This document shows positions 14,032 to 16,650 of a DNA stretch of 16,650 nt, piece by piece. Under the pieces are notes generated by a model, which worked only from the letters and a program-made list of their open reading frames with translations, had not been told where the DNA came from and did not search any database. The stretch comes from VRUB01 sp046758085 (GTDB lineage Bacteria > Pseudomonadota > Gammaproteobacteria > Acidiferrobacterales > SPGG2). Location of the stretch: the NCBI GenBank assembly GCA_046758085.1, contig JBHHZP010000076.1, positions 1 to 16,650 on the forward strand, given 5' to 3'. Every line of letters begins with the position of its first letter. The first letter of the stretch is position 1. The position numbers and the translations under genes are program-made.

Positions 14032-15269
14032 ATGGGCTTACACAGCAACAGTGTGCCGTTCGTCCCGCCGAAGCCGAAAGAGTTGGATAACGCTACATTG
14101 ACCGTCATCTCGCGGGCGCTGCCGGGCACGAAATCGAGATCACAATCGGGGTCGGGGTTATCGAGATTAATTGTCGGTGGAACTATCTGATGGTAAATCG
14201 AGAGTGCCGCGTAAACCGCCTCCACACCGCCGGCTGCGCCCAGCAGGTGTCCGACCATGGACTTCGTCGAGCTGACGGCGAGCTTGTGTGCATGCTCGCG
14301 AAACGCAGCTTTAATGGCCACCGCTTCGGCGCGATCGCCAAGCGGCGTCGATGTGCCATGCGCATTAATATAATGAACTTGCTCAGGATTGATCCCACCG
14401 TTACGCAGCGCGTTTTGCATGCACTGCACCGCGCCTTCGCCGCCCTCCGACGGGCTCGTCATGTGGTAGGCATCACCGCTCAAACCGAAGCCAGCGAGCT
14501 CGGCGTAGATGGTAGCATCGCGCTTGCGCGCGTGTTCCAGCTCCTCCAGCACAAGCACCCCGGCACCCTCACTCATCACGAAGCCATCACGATCCCTGTC
14601 CCACGGCCGACTCGCAGCTTCCGGGTCATCGTTACGTGTGCTCAACGCCTTGGCATTACCGAATCCGGCCATCGCTGTCGCCGTTACCGCTGCTTCGGCA
14701 CCGCCTGCGATCATGACATCGGCATCGCCGTACTCGATTAAACGCGCGGCATCGCCGATTGAGTGCGTCCCGGTAGAGCAAGCGGTAACCATGGTAAGGT
14801 TTGGGCCCTTAGCTCCCAACATGATGGACAGGTCGCCGGCCAGCATATTGGCGATGCTCATGGGGACATAAAAGGGTGACACGCGGCGCGGACCCTTCTC
14901 CAGGAATATACGGGTCGTGGCTTCTATAGTGCCCACGCCGCCAATCCCCGAGCCCAGGTGCACACCGATGTGCGCGGCATTGGCCTCAGTGATCTCGAGG
15001 CCGCACGCGCGAAAAGCCTCTATCCCTGCGGCCATGCCCAGTTGAATAAAGCGATCCATCCTGCGTGCCTCTTTTTCAGACACGAAATCGGTTGGATCGA
15101 ATCCCTTAACCTCACCGGCAATGCGCGATGGTAGTTGGCTGGCGTCACAGAGCGTTACGGCGCCGATGCCGCTGCGCCCGGCGATAATGTTCTCCCAATT
15201 TTCCTTAACGCCGATACCGAGGGGCGACACAATGCCTAACCCGGTAATCACAACGCGCCTTTTGTTCAC
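14028..15269 (-). CDS. fabF: Beta-ketoacyl-ACP synthase II
   Basis: A condensing enzyme of type II fatty-acid synthesis that extends acyl-ACP by two carbons from malonyl-ACP. The 413 aa are the family length, with the complete catalytic set: C164 in TACSTGTHS, H304 in NAHGTSTP and H341 in KSMVGHLLGAAGG (with K336), plus the glycine-rich SNSFGFGGTNG (395-405). This numbering is one above E. coli FabF. The start is GTG at 15269, with GAGG about 10 nt upstream. It lies 124 bp after acpP, with a stem-loop in between, and overlaps pabB by 4 nt. FabF elongates long and unsaturated chains and in E. coli adjusts cis-vaccenate content with temperature. Confidence 0.97.
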   Translation of the reverse strand: MNKRRVVITGLGIVSPLGIGVKENWENIIAGRSGIGAVTLCDASQLPSRIAGEVKGFDPTDFVSEKEARRMDRFIQLGMAAGIEAFRACGLEITEANAAHIGVHLGSGIGGVGTIEATTRIFLEKGPRRVSPFYVPMSIANMLAGDLSIMLGAKGPNLTMVTACSTGTHSIGDAARLIEYGDADVMIAGGAEAAVTATAMAGFGNAKALSTRNDDPEAASRPWDRDRDGFVMSEGAGVLVLEELEHARKRDATIYAELAGFGLSGDAYHMTSPSEGGEGAVQCMQNALRNGGINPEQVHYINAHGTSTPLGDRAEAVAIKAAFREHAHKLAVSSTKSMVGHLLGAAGGVEAVYAALSIYHQIVPPTINLDNPDPDCDLDFVPGSAREMTVNVALSNSFGFGGTNGTLLLCKPM

Positions 15270-15310
15270 AAGTCAGCCCTCGCGCGGGGCGTAGTTTCTG
15301 GGTACATGTT

Positions 15311-15327
15311 CTCCCCGATTATGGGGG
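15311..15327. other. Minor stem-loop in the acpP-fabF spacer
   Basis: CCCC (15313-15316) pairs with GGGG (15323-15326) around a 6-nt loop. It sits between the larger acpP-distal hairpin and the fabF ribosome-binding site. Weak evidence on its own. Confidence 0.3.
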
Positions 15328-15339
15328 CAGGGATAAGCC

Positions 15340-15377
15340 AAGGGGCCGCTCCCACACGCTGCGGATCACGGCCCCTT
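15340..15377 (-). other. Stem-loop downstream of acpP
   Basis: AAGGGGCCG pairs perfectly over 9 bp with CGGCCCCTT around a 20-nt loop, beginning 17 nt after the acpP stop in transcript direction. No T run follows, so it is not a standard terminator. A 3' barrier that stabilises the short, abundant acpP mRNA, or partial attenuation before fabF, would fit (inference). Confidence 0.55.
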
Positions 15378-15393
15378 CGAAAGAGAAACAAGT

Positions 15394-15630
15394 TCAGTTT
15401 AATCGCGAATTGATGTAATCAATGGCTTGCTGCACGGTGGTGATTTTCTCGGCTTGCTCATCGGGGATCTCTGTACCGAATTCCTCCTCCAACGCCATCA
15501 CAAGTTCGACGGTATCCAAAGAATCCGCACCAAGGTCATCGACGAAGGATGATCCGGACGTAACTTCGTTCTCGTTGACCCCCAATTGCTCAACGACAAT
15601 TTTTTTAACGCGTTCTTCTACACTGCTCAT
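15394..15630 (-). CDS. acpP: Acyl carrier protein
   Basis: A small acidic carrier that holds growing acyl chains on a 4'-phosphopantetheine arm for FabG, FabF and other enzymes. The 78-aa product is the classical length, with GADSLDTVELVMALEEEF around S37, the pantetheine attachment serine (Ser36 of mature E. coli ACP). The start is the ATG at 15630, giving MSSVEERV, with a strong GGAGGAAAGG upstream; a GTG 18 nt earlier would overlap that site. It lies 93 bp from fabG with a candidate promoter in the gap, in line with the extra ACP expression seen in other bacteria. Confidence 0.97.
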   Translation of the reverse strand: MSSVEERVKKIVVEQLGVNENEVTSGSSFVDDLGADSLDTVELVMALEEEFGTEIPDEQAEKITTVQQAIDYINSRLN

Positions 15631-15682
15631 AACGGACCTTTCCTCCACATAGTGCAGTTAGCCCCTGCGAGGCCGCATAGTT

Positions 15683-15711
15683 AGCATAATTGCCCGATTC
15701 AGTCTAGCCAA
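15683..15711 (-). promoter_or_regulatory. Candidate acpP promoter
   Basis: On the minus strand TTGGCT (15711-15706) and TATGCT (15688-15683) are separated by 17 bp, in an otherwise AT-rich gap after fabG. The predicted leader is about 46 nt and includes GGAGGAAAGG. The -35 is only a partial match. Confidence 0.45.
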
Positions 15712-15723
15712 AAAATTATCTTT

Positions 15724-16473
15724 TTAATTCATGAACATACCGCCATTCACATGCAGTGTCGCGCCCGTAATATAAGCTGCGTGCGATGATGCCAAAAACG
15801 CCACTGCGTACGCCACCTCTTGCGCCTGGCCCAGACGCCCAAGTGGAATTTGCTCCAGGAGGGCATCCGCTTGGGCTTGCGGTAAGGCCCGGGTCATATC
15901 GGTCTCGATAAAGCCCGGCGCAACAACATTGACCGTGATGTTGCGTACCGCCACCTCCCGCGCCAGTGCTCGCGTAAAACCCACGACTCCCGATTTGGCG
16001 GCGGCGTAGTTGGATTGGCCCGGGTTGCCGGTTTCGCCGACAACGGAGCTGATATTAATAATACGGCCGTTGCGCGCCCTTGTCATTGCCCTGAGGCACG
16101 CCTTTGACATGCGAAACACGGACTTGAGGTTGGTGTCCATAATTGCATCCCACTCATCCTCTTTCATCCGCAACAACAAGTTGTCCCGCGTAATACCCGC
16201 ATTGTTCACCAGTACCGTCGGCAGGGTGCTGGTTTTGCTCAAGTGCGCCCACAGATCTTCAATGGACTCGAGGTCCGTGACGTCGAGCATTGCCCCCTCG
16301 CCTTTCACCTGGTGTTCTTGAAACAGGCCGTCGATCCTGGTTGCTCCTTCCCTCGACGTCGACGTCCCCACGACCCATGCGCCCTGGCGCCCCAGCTCAA
16401 GAGCAATGGCTAGGCCAATACCGCGGCTGGCACCAGTTACAAGGGCAATCTCATTTTCTAGGGGTAATTCCAT
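15724..16473 (-). CDS. fabG: 3-oxoacyl-ACP reductase
   Basis: A short-chain dehydrogenase that reduces 3-ketoacyl-ACP to 3-hydroxyacyl-ACP with NADPH, the first reduction in each elongation round. The 249 aa contain the cofactor motif TGASRGIG (13-20), NNAG (90-93), the catalytic S143 (ISSVVG), Y156 and K160 (YAAAK), and PGFIETDMT (186-194). It ends in GGMFMN, much as FabG proteins do. The ATG at 16473 has GGAG about 9 nt upstream. Position next to acpP and fabF separates it from the many FabG-like reductases of other pathways. In relatives fabD lies just upstream, but here at least 177 bp of non-coding sequence carrying a repeat end precede it. Confidence 0.97.
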   Translation of the reverse strand: MELPLENEIALVTGASRGIGLAIALELGRQGAWVVGTSTSREGATRIDGLFQEHQVKGEGAMLDVTDLESIEDLWAHLSKTSTLPTVLVNNAGITRDNLLLRMKEDEWDAIMDTNLKSVFRMSKACLRAMTRARNGRIINISSVVGETGNPGQSNYAAAKSGVVGFTRALAREVAVRNITVNVVAPGFIETDMTRALPQAQADALLEQIPLGRLGQAQEVAYAVAFLASSHAAYITGATLHVNGGMFMN

Positions 16474-16489
16474 TGTGGTTTTCTCCGCT

Positions 16490-16503
16490 AGTCGCGAGTC
16501 GCG
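16490..16503. repeat. Heptanucleotide tandem pair, AGTCGCG x2
   Basis: Two exact 7-bp units lie 17 bp upstream of fabG, immediately before its ribosome-binding site in transcript direction. This is a third heptamer sequence with the same period as the other arrays, but two units alone could be chance. Confidence 0.4.
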
Positions 16504-16585
16504 GCGTGTGAGAAGTTGGGCCCGCGGTTAGCTTGGATTTGCGTCGTCGTTTGCAAGCGTGGCCCATCGTTTACTCGATATTTGA

Positions 16586-16650
16586 TGTCGCCTATCGGCG
16601 AATATTCTAATCGGGTTCTCGCACCCGAAGGCGAGGTACTTTGACTCAGA
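16586..16650 (+). repeat. Dispersed hairpin-rich repeat, left end (copy C, cut by window edge)
   Basis: It aligns with 10371-10436: GTCGCCTA-Y-CGGCGA, then a spacer, then a second hairpin. Stem 1 is TCGCC/GGCGA (16588-16601), identical to copy B. Stem 2 is TCGGGT/ACCCGA (16611-16628), where copy B has ACGGGGG/CCCCCGT: same place, different bases, pairing kept. Orientation matches copies A and B. The remainder lies beyond the window. Confidence 0.65.

Overview
The window looks like a chromosomal segment of a gammaproteobacterium. It is fairly GC-rich, and every gene I can support lies on the minus strand. The best clue is the order fabG-acpP-fabF-pabB-pabC-mltG-tmk-holB-pilZ-tatD. This matches the conserved fatty-acid/folate/replication cluster of Pseudomonas and E. 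coli, including a PilZ whose C-terminus resembles the founding Pseudomonas PilZ. I cannot place the genus from sequence alone.

Layout, following transcription (right to left). 16650-16474: upstream of fabG, with the left end of a dispersed repeat and no gene. 16473-14028: fabG, acpP and fabF (type II fatty-acid synthesis); a candidate promoter precedes acpP and a long stem-loop separates acpP from fabF. 14031-11783: pabB and pabC (p-aminobenzoate for folate), overlapping their neighbours by a few bases. 11799-10774: mltG. 10773-10336: a 438-bp gap holding a full copy (about 290 bp) of the dispersed repeat, at a junction that is tight in relatives. 10335-7411: tmk, holB, pilZ and a TatD-family hydrolase. 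7265-6582: pcm, apparently on its own.

6581-5963 is a 619-bp gene-free stretch with several kinds of short degenerate repeat. It leads into a second unit, 5962-214: a LiuR-like MerR regulator, a thiolase, a FadN-type hydroxyacyl-CoA dehydrogenase/enoyl-CoA hydratase, and a long acyl-CoA dehydrogenase. The three enzymes cover all four steps of a beta-oxidation cycle. The regulator has a near-perfect 16-bp palindrome over its putative promoter and may bind it. A fatty-acid building cluster and a fatty-acid degrading operon therefore lie close together but appear separately controlled.

The protein-coding content is conventional. The least explained material is intergenic: (1) a roughly 290-bp hairpin-rich dispersed repeat with one full and two edge-truncated copies, all in one orientation, whose hairpins keep their shape while their bases change; (2) several unrelated heptanucleotide tandem arrays in gene-flanking gaps, with a 16-bp exact match shared by two gaps; (3) a degenerate 16-20 bp repeat array near 6.4 kb. 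I see no defence system, CRISPR array, prophage, transposase, tRNA or rRNA.
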